From Glycocaulis sp051859565 (GTDB lineage Bacteria > Pseudomonadota > Alphaproteobacteria > Caulobacterales > Maricaulaceae): a stretch of 64,000 nucleotides of DNA. Where the stretch lies: NCBI RefSeq assembly GCF_051859565.1, contig NZ_JBHYFK010000007.1, forward strand, positions 150,479-214,478, written 5' to 3'. Below, in pieces: positions 16,712 to 24,929 of this stretch (the first letter of the stretch is position 1; every line of letters begins with the position of its first letter). Made by a program: the position numbers and the translations under genes. Below the pieces are notes generated by a model that saw nothing but the letters and a program-made list of their open reading frames with translations, ran no database searches and had not been told where the DNA came from.

Positions 16712-16796
16712 GTTCCCGCGCAGGCGGGAACCCAGAGCCGCCCGGCACTGTCTTCGCTTTATGATCTCTGGATCCCCGCCTGCGCGGGGATGACGA
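16712..16796. repeat. 85-nt double-hairpin repeat element, copy A
   Basis: Two perfect GC-rich hairpins (GTTCCCGC-GCAG-GCGGGAAC at the left and ATCCCCGC-CTGC-GCGGGGAT at the right) are separated by about 35 bases containing CTTCGCTT and ATCTCTGG. Counting by eye, 74 of 85 bases match the reverse complement of 63916-64000. It lies in the cupin-cspA gap ahead of the terminator. Confidence 0.85.
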
Positions 16797-16820
16797 AGCG
16801 GGAGAGTTACAGCCAAAGAA

Positions 16821-16852
16821 AAACCCCTCCTGCCCGTCGGCAGGAGGGGTTT
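16821..16852. terminator. bidirectional Rho-independent terminator
   Basis: A perfect 14-bp stem (AAACCCCTCCTGCC / GGCAGGAGGGGTTT) with a four-base CGTC loop and A-rich/T-rich edges on either side. It sits between the convergent cupin and cold-shock genes and can end transcription from both directions. Confidence 0.92.
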
Positions 16853-16905
16853 TCCCGGTCAACGCCTGCGCAGCAAGCTGCGCGGTCGTGATCTCAATCT
16901 GTCAA

Positions 16906-17115
16906 TCAGGCCGATTGCAGGTTGGTCGCGGAGAATTTGCCGCTCTTGGCGTCGCGCGCTTCCTCGTAGGAAATGCGCTGGCCTTCGTTGAGGGCGGCCA
17001 TGCCCGCACGTTCAACAGCCGTAGCGTGGACGAATACGTCCTTGCTGCCATCATCCGGTTGGATGAAGCCGTAGCCTTTGGTGGTGTTGAACCATTTTAC
17101 AGTTCCCGTAGCCAT
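16906..17115 (-). CDS. cold-shock domain protein (CspA family)
   Basis: 69 residues, one complete cold-shock OB-fold. RNP1 appears as KGYGFIQP and RNP2 as DVFVHATAV after the typical start MATGTVKWFNTTKGYG. These proteins bind single-stranded RNA and DNA and melt RNA structure. The C-terminus (SGKFSATNLQSA) is standard. The start is set by the family N-terminus; the open frame runs 62 codons further upstream but that stretch is leader DNA with its own promoter. Convergent with the cupin gene across a strong terminator. Confidence 0.96.
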   Translation of the reverse strand: MATGTVKWFNTTKGYGFIQPDDGSKDVFVHATAVERAGMAALNEGQRISYEEARDAKSGKFSATNLQSA

Positions 17116-17248
17116 GGGAGTATTCCTTGTAACAAGACAAAACAAAGCGGCCTGTCGCACAGGCGCGCCAGCGGTATCGAAGAGAGGTAGAGGGAAGGGG
17201 GCGCCAAAAAAACGGAAGCGCAAAACCTGATCGTCGGCCAAATCTCGA
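17116..17248 (-). promoter_or_regulatory. long 5' untranslated leader of the cold-shock gene
   Basis: About 130 bases separate the predicted transcription start from the cspA-like ATG. Long structured leaders of this size act as RNA thermosensors in enterobacterial cspA; here it is inferred from promoter placement and length, not from a recognised motif. Confidence 0.5.
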
Positions 17249-17254
17249 TAGGGC

Positions 17255-17283
17255 TTTATAGCCCACCTTGCCCGTGAACGCAA
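17255..17283 (-). promoter_or_regulatory. sigma70-type promoter for the cold-shock gene
   Basis: Read on the minus strand: TTGCGT (17278-17283), 17-base spacer, TATAAA (17255-17260). Good match to both hexamers with ideal spacing. Because it lies on the divergent side, it also shows that the tlyA coding region does not need to reach back to 17268. Confidence 0.6.
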
Positions 17284-17333
17284 AGCAATTCCGCTGTTCA
17301 ATGAATATCAAGTCACCGATAGTGGAGTTTTCA

Positions 17334-18080
17334 TTGAAAGATAGTTCTTTGAAATCTGGCAGAGCAGATCTCCAGCTGGTCGCGCTTGGCCATTTTGAAA
17401 CGCGCGCGCGTGCTCAGGCGGCCATCAGGGCAGGGCGGGTGCGGGTGAATGGCGAGGTGCTGACCAAACCGTCGCAGACCATCCCACCCGGCGCTGAGAT
17501 CGAGGCAGAGGCCGAACACCCTTTCGTAAGCCGCGCCGCGCTCAAGCTGGTCGCGGCTCTCGATGCATTTGCGGTCAGTCCGCAGGGACGCGTCTGTCTT
17601 GATGTGGGCAGTTCCACCGGCGGCTTTAGCGAACTTCTGCTGCAGCGCGGCGCAGCGCAGGTTTATGCGGTCGATGTTGGCCGGGACCAGCTTCATCCGT
17701 CCTTGCGTGGCCGTCCCCGCCTGACGAGCCTGGAAGGAACCGATGCGCGCAGCCTGTCACCGGCACTGATACAGGAATCACCCTCGCTGATTGTCTGCGA
17801 CGCGAGCTTTATCGGTCTTGCCAAACTGCTCGGTGTGCCCCTCTCGCTGGCAGCAGCTGACGCGGATTTGATCGCCTTGTTCAAGCCACAGTTCGAGGTT
17901 GGCCGGGCCCATATCGGCAAGGGCGGTATCGTTAGCGATGAGTCGGCCGTGCAGACAGCGCTGCAGGCCTTTCAGGACTGGCTGCAAGGGCAGGGCTGGC
18001 CCGTGCAGGCTGTCACGCCCAGCCCGATTTCCGGCAGTGATGGCAACCGCGAAATCCTCGTCCATGCGAGGCGCTCATAA
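17334..18080 (+). CDS. tlyA: TlyA family rRNA 2'-O-methyltransferase / hemolysin A-like
   Basis: 248 residues from the TTG at 17334, which has a GGAG six bases upstream. Longer readings from the ATGs at 17268 and 17301 lack a ribosome-binding site and run into the divergent cspA promoter. N-terminal S4 RNA-binding domain (LGHFETRARAQAAIRAGRVRVNGEV), then the RrmJ-like methyltransferase domain with CLDVGSSTGGFSELLLQRGA as the SAM loop, VYAVDVGRDQL, VCDASFIGL and ALFKPQFE. TlyA methylates 16S and 23S rRNA in actinobacteria; the proteobacterial role is probably similar. It ends 110 bases before mrpA. Confidence 0.92.
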   Translation: MKDSSLKSGRADLQLVALGHFETRARAQAAIRAGRVRVNGEVLTKPSQTIPPGAEIEAEAEHPFVSRAALKLVAALDAFAVSPQGRVCLDVGSSTGGFSELLLQRGAAQVYAVDVGRDQLHPSLRGRPRLTSLEGTDARSLSPALIQESPSLIVCDASFIGLAKLLGVPLSLAAADADLIALFKPQFEVGRAHIGKGGIVSDESAVQTALQAFQDWLQGQGWPVQAVTPSPISGSDGNREILVHARRS

Positions 18081-18114
18081 AGCCCCACATGGCGCATGGT
18101 TCTTACAATTATCA

Positions 18115-18143
18115 TTGACGCTGCATCGCAGTATTTGCTTAAC
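18115..18143 (+). promoter_or_regulatory. candidate promoter of the mrp operon
   Basis: TTGACG (18115-18120), 17-base spacer, CTTAAC (18138-18143), placed in the 109-base gap between tlyA and mrpA. The -35 is good, the -10 weak. Confidence 0.35.
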
Positions 18144-18189
18144 ACACCCCTCCTGTCTCGACTGTTTACCCCCAATTGCCGGAGGCCCG

Positions 18190-20502
18190 ATGTCGCCTGT
18201 CTGGTTTGTGATCATAGCGGGCGTGAGCGCGCTCATCGCCGCTCCTGTTACGCGCGCTGCCGGGCGTTTTGCCGGGCCGCTGCTGGCACTGGTGCCGGCT
18301 TTCCTGTTCGTTTCGCTGCTGATGCAACTGCCTGACCTGCCGGCAGGTACGGCCATTCTCCAGACGATTGACTGGGTGCCCGCTTACGGCGTTTCGCTGG
18401 GCTTCCGGCTGGACGGCTTCTCGCTGCTCTTCTCGCTTCTGATCACCGGCATCGGCACGCTGGTGGTGATCTATGCGGGCAGCTATTTCAGCGATGACGC
18501 GAAGGACCGGGGCCGTTTCCTGGGCTTTATCCTGCTGTTCATGACCGCGATGCTCGGCACGGTGCTGGCCGATGACCTCATCATGCTGTTCATCTTCTGG
18601 GAGATGACCAGCCTGGTCTCCTTCTTCCTGATCGGCTTCAAGCATGAAGACGCCAAGGCGCGCAAAGCCGCGCTCCAGTCGCTGGTCGTTACGGCGGGCG
18701 GCGGTCTGGCGCTGCTGGGCGGTATCATCATTCTGGGCCTGACGGCTGGCACGTTCTCGCTGACCGGGATCACGGCGCAGGCACCGCAGATTGCCAATTC
18801 GCCTGCCTTCCCGGCGATTATCGTTCTGGTGCTGATCGGCTGCTTCACCAAGTCGGCGCAATTCCCCTTCCATTTCTGGCTACCGAACGCCATGGCCGCG
18901 CCGACCCCGGCCAGCGCCTATCTGCACTCGGCCACCATGGTGAAGCTCGGCGTCTATCTGCTTGCCCGTTTTGATACCGGGTTTGGCGAGTACGTGATCT
19001 TCTACGGTCCGCTCATGGTATTTGGCGGTATCACCATGCTGATCTCGGCCTATGCCGTGATGCGCTCCACCGGCTTCAAGGCGGTGCTGGCCTGGTCGAC
19101 CGTATGCTCGCTGGCAACGCTGGTCCTTCTGGTCGGTGTGCCGGGAGAGGCGGGCGTCAAGGCGATGATCGGCTTCCTGGTGGCCCACGCACTGTACAAG
19201 GCAGCCCTCTTTTTTGCCGCCGGGCAAGTCATTCACTCCACCCATCAGTATGAGCTGGCGCGTCTCGGGGGGCTTCGCTTCAAGCTGCCGATTACCGCGA
19301 TTGCCAGCCTCCTGGCGGCGATCTCCATGGCGGGCGTGCCCTTCTTCCTCGGCTACAAGGCGAAAGACCTGTTCCTGACCGCGGCCTTCGAGGGCGGAAA
19401 CTGGGGCATGTGGCTTACGCTGGTGGCGCTGGCGAGCTCCGCCGTGATGACGGCGGTGGCTGGTCTGGCTGCGCTTAAACCCTTCTTCCTTAAGCCGCCC
19501 TATGGCGAGGTGAAGCTCTATCACAACGAGTATTACGGCATGGCCCTGCCGCCGCTGGCGCTCGGCGTGCTGGGACTGTTCATCGGCGTCATGCCGGCTC
19601 TTGCGTGGAACAGCGTGCTGATCCCGGCGATGAGCGCGCTCTATGGCAACACGGTGGTGCTTGAAGTTCACGCGGCGCCCAGCCTGGGCCTCAAATTCCT
19701 CATCACCCTGGGGCTTCTGGCTTCTGGGGCGGCGCTGGTCTGGTTCTGGACGCGGCTCTATCGCGACCCCGATAACGTCAAGGCCAATGTGGTCTTTGCA
19801 GACCTTGGCTATGGCGCGGTCATGAGCTGGCTCGACCGGGCAGGGCAGGTAACAGCGCGCGCGCTGCAGACGCTGTCCTTGCGCACCTATATCGCGATTA
19901 CGCTGGGCGTCTCCACGCTGGCTCTCCTGCTGTCGCTCACCGGCTTTGGCGGGGAGATGGTAACGGCTGCCGCCGCCGAACCCGTACGGCCCTACATGAT
20001 CGTAGTATTGCTGCTGACCCTGATCGGCGCCGCCGTGGCCGCGTTTGCGCGCTCGGTACTCATTGCAATCCTGGGCGTGGGTATTGTCGGCTACACCATG
20101 GCGGTGGTGTTCCTGATGAATGGCGCGCCGGACGTGGCGTTTACGCAGTTCACCGTCGAGACGCTGTCCATCGTGATCCTGCTGGCCGTACTGCTACGCC
20201 TGTCTCTGGCGCCGGCCCCGCAAAAATCCCTGTTCAAGCGTCCTCTGGCGCTGGCGATTTCGCTGGGCTTTGGCATTGCCTGCGGCCTCGGCGTACTGGC
20301 GATGAGTGTGCTGCCCTTCGATCCGCGCCTGTCAGAATTCTTTGGCGAGGCCAGCTATGCCGAGGCGCAGGGCCGCAATGTCGTCAACGTCATCCTGGTT
20401 GACTTCCGCGCGCTCGACACGCTCGGCGAAGTGACCGTCGTGGCCTTTGCCACATTGTGCGTCTGGGCGCTGCTGCGCCGCCGCGTGAAGAAGGAGGGCT
20501 AG
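18190..20502 (+). CDS. mrpA: Mrp-type Na+/H+ antiporter subunit A
   Basis: 770 residues, many transmembrane helices. The core is a proton-translocating module homologous to complex I NuoL: LIMLFIFWEMTSLVSFFLIGF, KSAQFPFHFWLPNAMAAPTPASAYLHSATMVK (split here as SAQFPFHFWLPNAM and PTPASAYLHSATMVK) and HALYKAALFFAAGQVIHSTH. The C-terminal part holds the DUF4040-like segment GAPDVAFTQFTVETLSIVI and an MrpB-like NVILVDFRALDTLGE. GGAGG four bases before the ATG at 18190 fixes the start; the open frame extends about 97 codons further but is tlyA overlap. First gene of a complete seven-gene Mrp operon for sodium/proton exchange and alkaline or salt tolerance. Confidence 0.96.
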   Translation: MSPVWFVIIAGVSALIAAPVTRAAGRFAGPLLALVPAFLFVSLLMQLPDLPAGTAILQTIDWVPAYGVSLGFRLDGFSLLFSLLITGIGTLVVIYAGSYFSDDAKDRGRFLGFILLFMTAMLGTVLADDLIMLFIFWEMTSLVSFFLIGFKHEDAKARKAALQSLVVTAGGGLALLGGIIILGLTAGTFSLTGITAQAPQIANSPAFPAIIVLVLIGCFTKSAQFPFHFWLPNAMAAPTPASAYLHSATMVKLGVYLLARFDTGFGEYVIFYGPLMVFGGITMLISAYAVMRSTGFKAVLAWSTVCSLATLVLLVGVPGEAGVKAMIGFLVAHALYKAALFFAAGQVIHSTHQYELARLGGLRFKLPITAIASLLAAISMAGVPFFLGYKAKDLFLTAAFEGGNWGMWLTLVALASSAVMTAVAGLAALKPFFLKPPYGEVKLYHNEYYGMALPPLALGVLGLFIGVMPALAWNSVLIPAMSALYGNTVVLEVHAAPSLGLKFLITLGLLASGAALVWFWTRLYRDPDNVKANVVFADLGYGAVMSWLDRAGQVTARALQTLSLRTYIAITLGVSTLALLLSLTGFGGEMVTAAAAEPVRPYMIVVLLLTLIGAAVAAFARSVLIAILGVGIVGYTMAVVFLMNGAPDVAFTQFTVETLSIVILLAVLLRLSLAPAPQKSLFKRPLALAISLGFGIACGLGVLAMSVLPFDPRLSEFFGEASYAEAQGRNVVNVILVDFRALDTLGEVTVVAFATLCVWALLRRRVKKEG

Positions 20503-20506
20503 GACC

Positions 20507-20941
20507 ATGCAGTCGGTCATTCTTAACGCGCTGGCGCGGATGTTCTTCGTCGCCATGCTGGTGTTCTCGGTCTTCATCCTGCTGCGCGGCCATGACGAGC
20601 CGGGCGGGGGCTTTATCGGCGGTCTGGCGGCGGCGTCTGCCTACACCATCGTGACCCTGGCCTTTGGCGCAGCCCGCGCCCAGCGCTGGCTGATCCTTCA
20701 CCCGGTCGTGCTGATGGGGGTTGGTGTTTTCTGCGCGATCATTTCGGGCCTTCCGCCGCTGATCGGCGATTTGGGCGGCTTCCTCTACCATCTGTGGTGG
20801 GAAGGCCAGATCGGCTTTTTCCAGCTGAAGCTCGGCACCACACTGCTGTTCGATATCGGCGTCTATTTCGTCGTTATCGGCGGTGTGCTCTCCATCCTTT
20901 TCCGCATGTACGAGACCGGCGCCGAGGAGGCCAGCGAATGA
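20507..20941 (+). CDS. mrpB: Mrp antiporter subunit B
   Basis: 144 residues, four hydrophobic segments. The family signature FSVFILLRGHDEPGGGFIGGLAAASAY is clear (segment RGHDEPGGGFIGGL), followed by LFDIGVYFVVIGGVLSIL. MrpB is a small membrane subunit required for assembly of the hetero-oligomeric antiporter. It starts four bases after mrpA and overlaps mrpC by four bases. Confidence 0.95.
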   Translation: MQSVILNALARMFFVAMLVFSVFILLRGHDEPGGGFIGGLAAASAYTIVTLAFGAARAQRWLILHPVVLMGVGVFCAIISGLPPLIGDLGGFLYHLWWEGQIGFFQLKLGTTLLFDIGVYFVVIGGVLSILFRMYETGAEEASE

Positions 20942-21336
20942 CGCTTCTCTACGCTATCGCCGTTGCTGCCATCATGGCGGCGGGCATATTCCTGATGCTG
21001 GACCGCAATGTGATCCGCATCGTGCTGGGCACGGCCCTTATCGCCACGGGTGTGAACCTGATCCTGTTCCTTGCCGGGCGGCTGGGAGCCACGGACCCGG
21101 CCATCATCCAGGCGGGCAGCTATGCGCTGGGGGAAAGCGCAGCAAACCCGTTGCCGCAAGCCCTCGTCCTGACCGCCATTGTGATCGGCTTTGCGTTGCT
21201 GGCGCTGGCCGCCATTGTCGCCTACGAGGCGACGCGCGCGCTCGGCACGGTCAATGCCGACGAGATGATTGCCGCGCGCGATCTCGGTGATCCGTTCAAG
21301 GGTGAAGATGCCAAGGGGAGCCCTGCACGCAAATGA
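20938..21336 (+). CDS. mrpC: Mrp antiporter subunit C (NuoK-like)
   Basis: 132 residues with three transmembrane helices like NuoK: GIFLMLDRNVIRIVLGTAL, then GVNLILFLAG, then the conserved PLPQALVLTAIVIGFALLA. The start at 20938 overlaps the mrpB stop (ATGA). The C-terminal tail (ADEMIAARDLGDPF onward) is soluble. Stop overlaps mrpD. Confidence 0.96.
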   Translation: MTLLYAIAVAAIMAAGIFLMLDRNVIRIVLGTALIATGVNLILFLAGRLGATDPAIIQAGSYALGESAANPLPQALVLTAIVIGFALLALAAIVAYEATRALGTVNADEMIAARDLGDPFKGEDAKGSPARK

Positions 21337-22826
21337 GCGCTGATCTTCTGGTCATTCTTCCCATCGTGCTGCCGCTGACAATGGCGGGTTTCTGCACCGT
21401 TTTCTGGCTGCGTCCGGACTGGCAGCGCTGGGTCACGGTGTTCGGCATGGCCCTTCTTGCGGCCGCCGGTATCGGCCTGCTGCTGGCCGTGCAGGCAGAA
21501 GGCGTGCTGTCCACGCAGCCGGGTAACTGGGCTGCGCCGTTCGGCATTTCCATCGTGGCCGATCCGCTATCGGCTCTGGCTGTGGCGGCAGCAGGACTGG
21601 TGGCGTTTGCCGCCTCTGTCTACGCCTTCCGGGGTGTGGACCAGAATGCCCTGCATGGCGGCTTCTTCCCGCTCTTCTGCGGCCTGATGGTCGGCGTCAA
21701 CGGCTCCTTCCTCACGGGCGACATCTTCAACCTCTATGTCTGGTTCGAGGTGCTGCTGGTCTGCGCGATCGGTCTCCTGGTCGTTCACCGCGAAGGCATC
21801 AACCTTGATGCAGCCGTGAAATACGCCGCGCTGAACCTGTTTGGCACCATACTGTTCCTGACGGGCGTAGCGTTCCTTTACGGCGCCACCGGAACGCTGA
21901 ACTTTGCTGATCTGGCGCGTATCGTGCCTGAGATGGAGCCGTCAGCGGGCCTGACCTTCGCACTGGTGTTGTTCCTGCTCGCCTTCGGGGTGAAGGCCGC
22001 TGCCTTCCCGCTCTTCTTCTGGCTGCCGATCGCCTACCACACAGCCCCGCCGGTCGTGTCGGCGCTGTTTGGCGCGCTGCTCACCAAGGTGGGCATCTAT
22101 TCGGCCATGCGCGTCTTCATGCTGCTGTTTGAGGGCACTACGGGGCTCGTCGGCGAGGTTGTCGTCTGGGTGGCGGCGATCACGATGGTGACGGGCGCCA
22201 TAGCCGCCCTCATCCAGACCGATCTGCGCCGGATGCTCGCCTTCCTGATCGTGTCGGGCATGGGCTATCTGATGATGGGCCTCGCCCTGTCGACGCCGGA
22301 AGGGCTTGGCGCGGCGAGCTTCTACCTGATCCACGATATTCTGGTAAAAGGGGCGGTCTTCCTGCTCGCGGGCGTGATTGCCATTGCCGCCGGGTCGTCT
22401 GACCTGACGAAAATTGGCGGGCTCATCCGCACTCATCCCGTGCTGGCGGTAATCTTCCTCGGCGCCGGACTTTCGCTGGCCGGCCTGCCGCCTTTCTCCG
22501 GCTTCTGGGCCAAGGTTCTGGTGGCAGATGCAGCCTTTGACGGCGCAAAGCCCATCCTTGGCGGAATCGCGCTCGGCACCGGCCTTATCAGCCTGATGTG
22601 CGTGGTGAAAATCTGGATGGAAGCCTTCTGGAAGACCGCGCCCGAAGGCATGCGCGTCACGGCGCGCCTGCCGCTGGTGATGGTGGTTCCGGCGACCGCG
22701 CTGGTCCTCGTCAGCTTGGCCATCGGCCTTTATGCCGGTCCGCTTATGGAGCTGACGCAGGCTGCTGGCGAGGGCCTCGCTGATCCTTCGGCCTATATCG
22801 ACGCCGTCATGGGAGCAGGTCAATGA
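21333..22826 (+). CDS. mrpD: Mrp antiporter subunit D (NuoN/NuoM-like)
   Basis: 497 residues, about 14 transmembrane helices. Complex I-like proton channel motifs include FNLYVWFEVLLVCAIGLLV with the conserved glutamate, GVKAAAFPLFFWLPIAYHTAP with the conserved lysine, and DLRRMLAFLIVSGMGYLMMG. It pairs with MrpA as the second ion-translocating module. Overlaps mrpC and mrpE by four bases each. Confidence 0.96.
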   Translation: MSADLLVILPIVLPLTMAGFCTVFWLRPDWQRWVTVFGMALLAAAGIGLLLAVQAEGVLSTQPGNWAAPFGISIVADPLSALAVAAAGLVAFAASVYAFRGVDQNALHGGFFPLFCGLMVGVNGSFLTGDIFNLYVWFEVLLVCAIGLLVVHREGINLDAAVKYAALNLFGTILFLTGVAFLYGATGTLNFADLARIVPEMEPSAGLTFALVLFLLAFGVKAAAFPLFFWLPIAYHTAPPVVSALFGALLTKVGIYSAMRVFMLLFEGTTGLVGEVVVWVAAITMVTGAIAALIQTDLRRMLAFLIVSGMGYLMMGLALSTPEGLGAASFYLIHDILVKGAVFLLAGVIAIAAGSSDLTKIGGLIRTHPVLAVIFLGAGLSLAGLPPFSGFWAKVLVADAAFDGAKPILGGIALGTGLISLMCVVKIWMEAFWKTAPEGMRVTARLPLVMVVPATALVLVSLAIGLYAGPLMELTQAAGEGLADPSAYIDAVMGAGQ

Positions 22827-23167
22827 ACCCGTTTCGACTGATCATGAAGCTTGGGATATGGGCGCAGCTCGGCGTCATCTTCCTGATCGAGCTGTTCAAG
22901 TCCTCGTTTGCAGTGGCCTGGGCGGTGATCAATCCCTCCATCAGGTTTAATCCGGCCATTGTTGCTGTACCGCTGGACCTGAAAAGCGACATCCATATCG
23001 CCACGCTGGCCAATCTGGTTTCGCTCACGCCCGGCACGACCTCGCTGCATGTCTCAGAGGATCGTTCGACCCTTTACGTGCATGCGCTCGATTGCCCGGA
23101 CAGGGAGGCGATCATTTCCGGGATCAAGACGACGTTTGAAAGCATTCTTCTCCGGTCGGAGGCATAA
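22823..23167 (+). CDS. mrpE: Mrp antiporter subunit E
   Basis: 114 residues. One N-terminal hydrophobic helix (LGVIFLIELFKSSFAVAW), then a soluble domain with NPAIVAVPLDLKSD, LANLVSLTPGTTSLHVSED and LYVHALDCPD, matching MrpE. It is shorter than the roughly 160-residue Bacillus subunit because the first membrane helices are missing, as in many alphaproteobacteria. Starts inside the mrpD stop (ATGA). Confidence 0.93.
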   Translation: MNPFRLIMKLGIWAQLGVIFLIELFKSSFAVAWAVINPSIRFNPAIVAVPLDLKSDIHIATLANLVSLTPGTTSLHVSEDRSTLYVHALDCPDREAIISGIKTTFESILLRSEA

Positions 23168-23172
23168 CGGCC

Positions 23173-23445
23173 ATGCTGGTTGATCTTTTCCCTTCCTACC
23201 TGCTGCTGGGTCTGGTTCTGGGCCTTCTGCTGACCGGCATACGTCTCGTCATCGGGCCGGGCGTGGCTGACCGCTTCGTCGCTCTGGACATGATGACGGT
23301 GCTGGCTATCGGCATCACGGCTCTGACCACGCTGGTGACCGGACGCAAGGAATTCCTCGATATCGGGCTTGGCCTCGCCGTCACCGGCTTCATCGCCACG
23401 GTGGCGCTGGCCGTGTTCCTGGAACGCAAGGAGAGGGATCAATGA
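23173..23445 (+). CDS. mrpF: Mrp antiporter subunit F
   Basis: 90 residues, three hydrophobic segments. The family motif RLVIGPGVADRFVALDMMTVL is present (core GPGVADRFVALDM), then KEFLDIGLGLAVTGFIATVALA. Starts five bases after mrpE and overlaps mrpG by four. Confidence 0.95.
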   Translation: MLVDLFPSYLLLGLVLGLLLTGIRLVIGPGVADRFVALDMMTVLAIGITALTTLVTGRKEFLDIGLGLAVTGFIATVALAVFLERKERDQ

Positions 23446-23885
23446 TCCGCGAGATTATCGGTGCCGTCCTGATGCTGGGCGGGATGTTCTTCCTGATCGT
23501 GGCCGCGATTGGCGTGTTCCGCCTGCCTGATCCCTTCCTGCGCCTGCATGCCTCCACCAAGGCGGGTACGCTGGGCGCGGGCCTGCTGGTGGCGGGTGTC
23601 GCCGTGTCCTACACGGAGGAAAATCTGGGCCTCACCGCCTTCGTCATCATCGTCTTCCTGCTGGCGACACTGCCTGTCGCCGGGCATCTTCTGGGGCGGG
23701 CGACCTATGTGTCGGGCGCGGACTTCGTGATGAAGGACGGCAATGACGGGCTGAAGGGCGTGCTGCCGCGCGCAGAAGCGTCGCTGGAGGCGCGCCTTGC
23801 CGGGCGCAGCGCCGACCCGGCTTTGCCGACACCGGAAAAGCAGAAGGAAAAGGCCGAAAAGGCCAAGGTCAAAACCGGGGAATAG
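23442..23885 (+). CDS. mrpG: Mrp antiporter subunit G
   Basis: 147 residues. MrpG signature: FFLIVAAIGVFRLPDPFLRLHASTKAGTLG (core FRLPDPFLRLHASTKAG), then LLATLPVAGHLLGRATY. The C-terminal 45 residues are charged and Lys-rich (KQKEKAEKAKVKTGE), a cytoplasmic tail. Last gene of the operon; a strong terminator follows the stop by five bases. Confidence 0.95.
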   Translation: MIREIIGAVLMLGGMFFLIVAAIGVFRLPDPFLRLHASTKAGTLGAGLLVAGVAVSYTEENLGLTAFVIIVFLLATLPVAGHLLGRATYVSGADFVMKDGNDGLKGVLPRAEASLEARLAGRSADPALPTPEKQKEKAEKAKVKTGE

Positions 23886-23890
23886 AATAA

Positions 23891-23918
23891 GGGCGGCTCA
23901 TCTGAGCCGCCCTTTTTT
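23891..23918 (+). terminator. Rho-independent terminator of the mrp operon
   Basis: Perfect 10-bp stem GGGCGGCTCA / TGAGCCGCCC with a two-base loop, followed by six T. The T-run is also the first bases of a 49-nt dispersed repeat (23913-23961). Confidence 0.93.
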
Positions 23919-24110
23919 AGTTCTGCAACGCATCCGCGTTGCGATGTTCCGCGAAAAGTCGCGGGCGGGCGGTCGCCCTTTTCGGCGGCCTCTGGCCGCC
24001 GCAAGCCCGAACGGGCGTCCGAGACACCCTCACCCTGAGGAGCCGCCGCAGGCGGCGTCTCGAAGGGGCGAGGGGCGAGGCCCGGCCTGTCACCGCGCAG
24101 GCGGGGAATG
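23913..24110. repeat. composite palindromic repeat region after mrpG
   Basis: The 237-base gap between mrpG and the next gene is filled by repeats. Positions 23913-23961 match the reverse complement of 27885-27933 at 48 of 49 bases and include the hairpin GCAACGC-ATCC-GCGTTGC. A CGGCGGCC-TCT-GGCCGCCG hairpin lies near 23981-24000. Positions 24028-24076 carry the CCCTGAGGAG...CGTCTCGAAGGGG motif that recurs at 47.6-47.7 kb. No gene is seen here. Confidence 0.85.
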
Positions 24111-24122
24111 CGTTGCGGACAA

Positions 24123-24794
24123 CTAGTTCGACGGACGCCACACCCCGTCAGGCCCCTGGCAGACCCACTCATACCGGCCGGTGATCTGCACCTGGCGGCA
24201 ATTCCGGTTTACCTGCTGGGCCGGATAGTGCGGCTGGGTGCCATGCGGCTGATAGCTGTAGGGGTCATAACCCGGACCGCCGGCCAGCTGGCTGTTATCC
24301 TGATAGCCGTAATTGTCGTAATACGGGTCATAGCCCTGCTGGCTGTAGCCATATTGCTGCTGGCCGTAATGGGGCTGCTGGTAGCCGACCTGTGGGCGCG
24401 GGCCACCCGGCAGATGGTCGCAATTACTGCCAACGCTGCCCATCGCACCGCCAGCCAGCGCGCCAAGGCCCGCACCGGCGATCACGGCGCCATCATTGGA
24501 ACGGCGGTTGTACGGCTCGACATAGCCGCGGCCGCGATGACCGCGCCAGCCACGATTATTGTAGGCCTGGTTCTGATAGTGGCGGTCGCGCCGGGCCGAT
24601 TCGTTGGAATTATGGATCTGCGCGCCAAGCACTGCGCCGAGAAGCCCGCCGACAACGGCGCCGGTGACCTGCTGATTGCGCTGCTGGGAGATGCACTCCG
24701 CGTAGGTCTGCTGCGCCTGCGCGGCAGGGGCGAGAGCCAGCGGGGCTGCGAGCGCTGCGGCAACGATGGCCGAACTTTTCAGAACATGTTTCAT
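24123..24794 (-). CDS. exported glycine zipper 2TM domain protein
   Basis: 223 residues from the ATG at 24794, which has AGGAGCCCC upstream; 24 extra open codons before it are not used. A Sec signal peptide ends around APAAQAQQ. The mature part has one glycine-zipper hairpin (GAVVGGLLGAVLGAQI) and a second Gly-rich segment (AGAGLGALAGGAMGSV), then a Tyr/Gln/Pro-rich region (YGQQQYGYSQQGYDPYYD) and a conserved-looking end with RQVQITGRYEWVCQGPDGVW. Resembles the Rick_17kDa/glycine zipper outer-membrane lipoprotein-like families, but there is no lipobox. Function unknown; likely envelope. Confidence 0.8.
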   Translation of the reverse strand: MKHVLKSSAIVAAALAAPLALAPAAQAQQTYAECISQQRNQQVTGAVVGGLLGAVLGAQIHNSNESARRDRHYQNQAYNNRGWRGHRGRGYVEPYNRRSNDGAVIAGAGLGALAGGAMGSVGSNCDHLPGGPRPQVGYQQPHYGQQQYGYSQQGYDPYYDNYGYQDNSQLAGGPGYDPYSYQPHGTQPHYPAQQVNRNCRQVQITGRYEWVCQGPDGVWRPSN

Positions 24795-24875
24795 CGCAAG
24801 GGGCTCCTTTCGTGCCTGGTCCTTGAATATGGTCTTACCCTGCCAGATCGCGGATGAGCGCAACATGAACGAGAG

Positions 24876-24903
24876 CCGCCCCCCGGAGGTTCCCGGAGGG
24901 CGG
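24876..24903 (-). terminator. hairpin downstream of the RGG/Q-rich gene
   Basis: An 11-bp GC-rich stem (CCGCCCCCCGG / CCGGAGGGCGG, one mismatch) lies 27 bases past the stop of the 24930-26315 gene. No clear T-run follows on the minus strand, so termination may be partial. Confidence 0.4.
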
Positions 24904-24929
24904 TTCGCGCGTCGTCCCTGACGGGAAAG

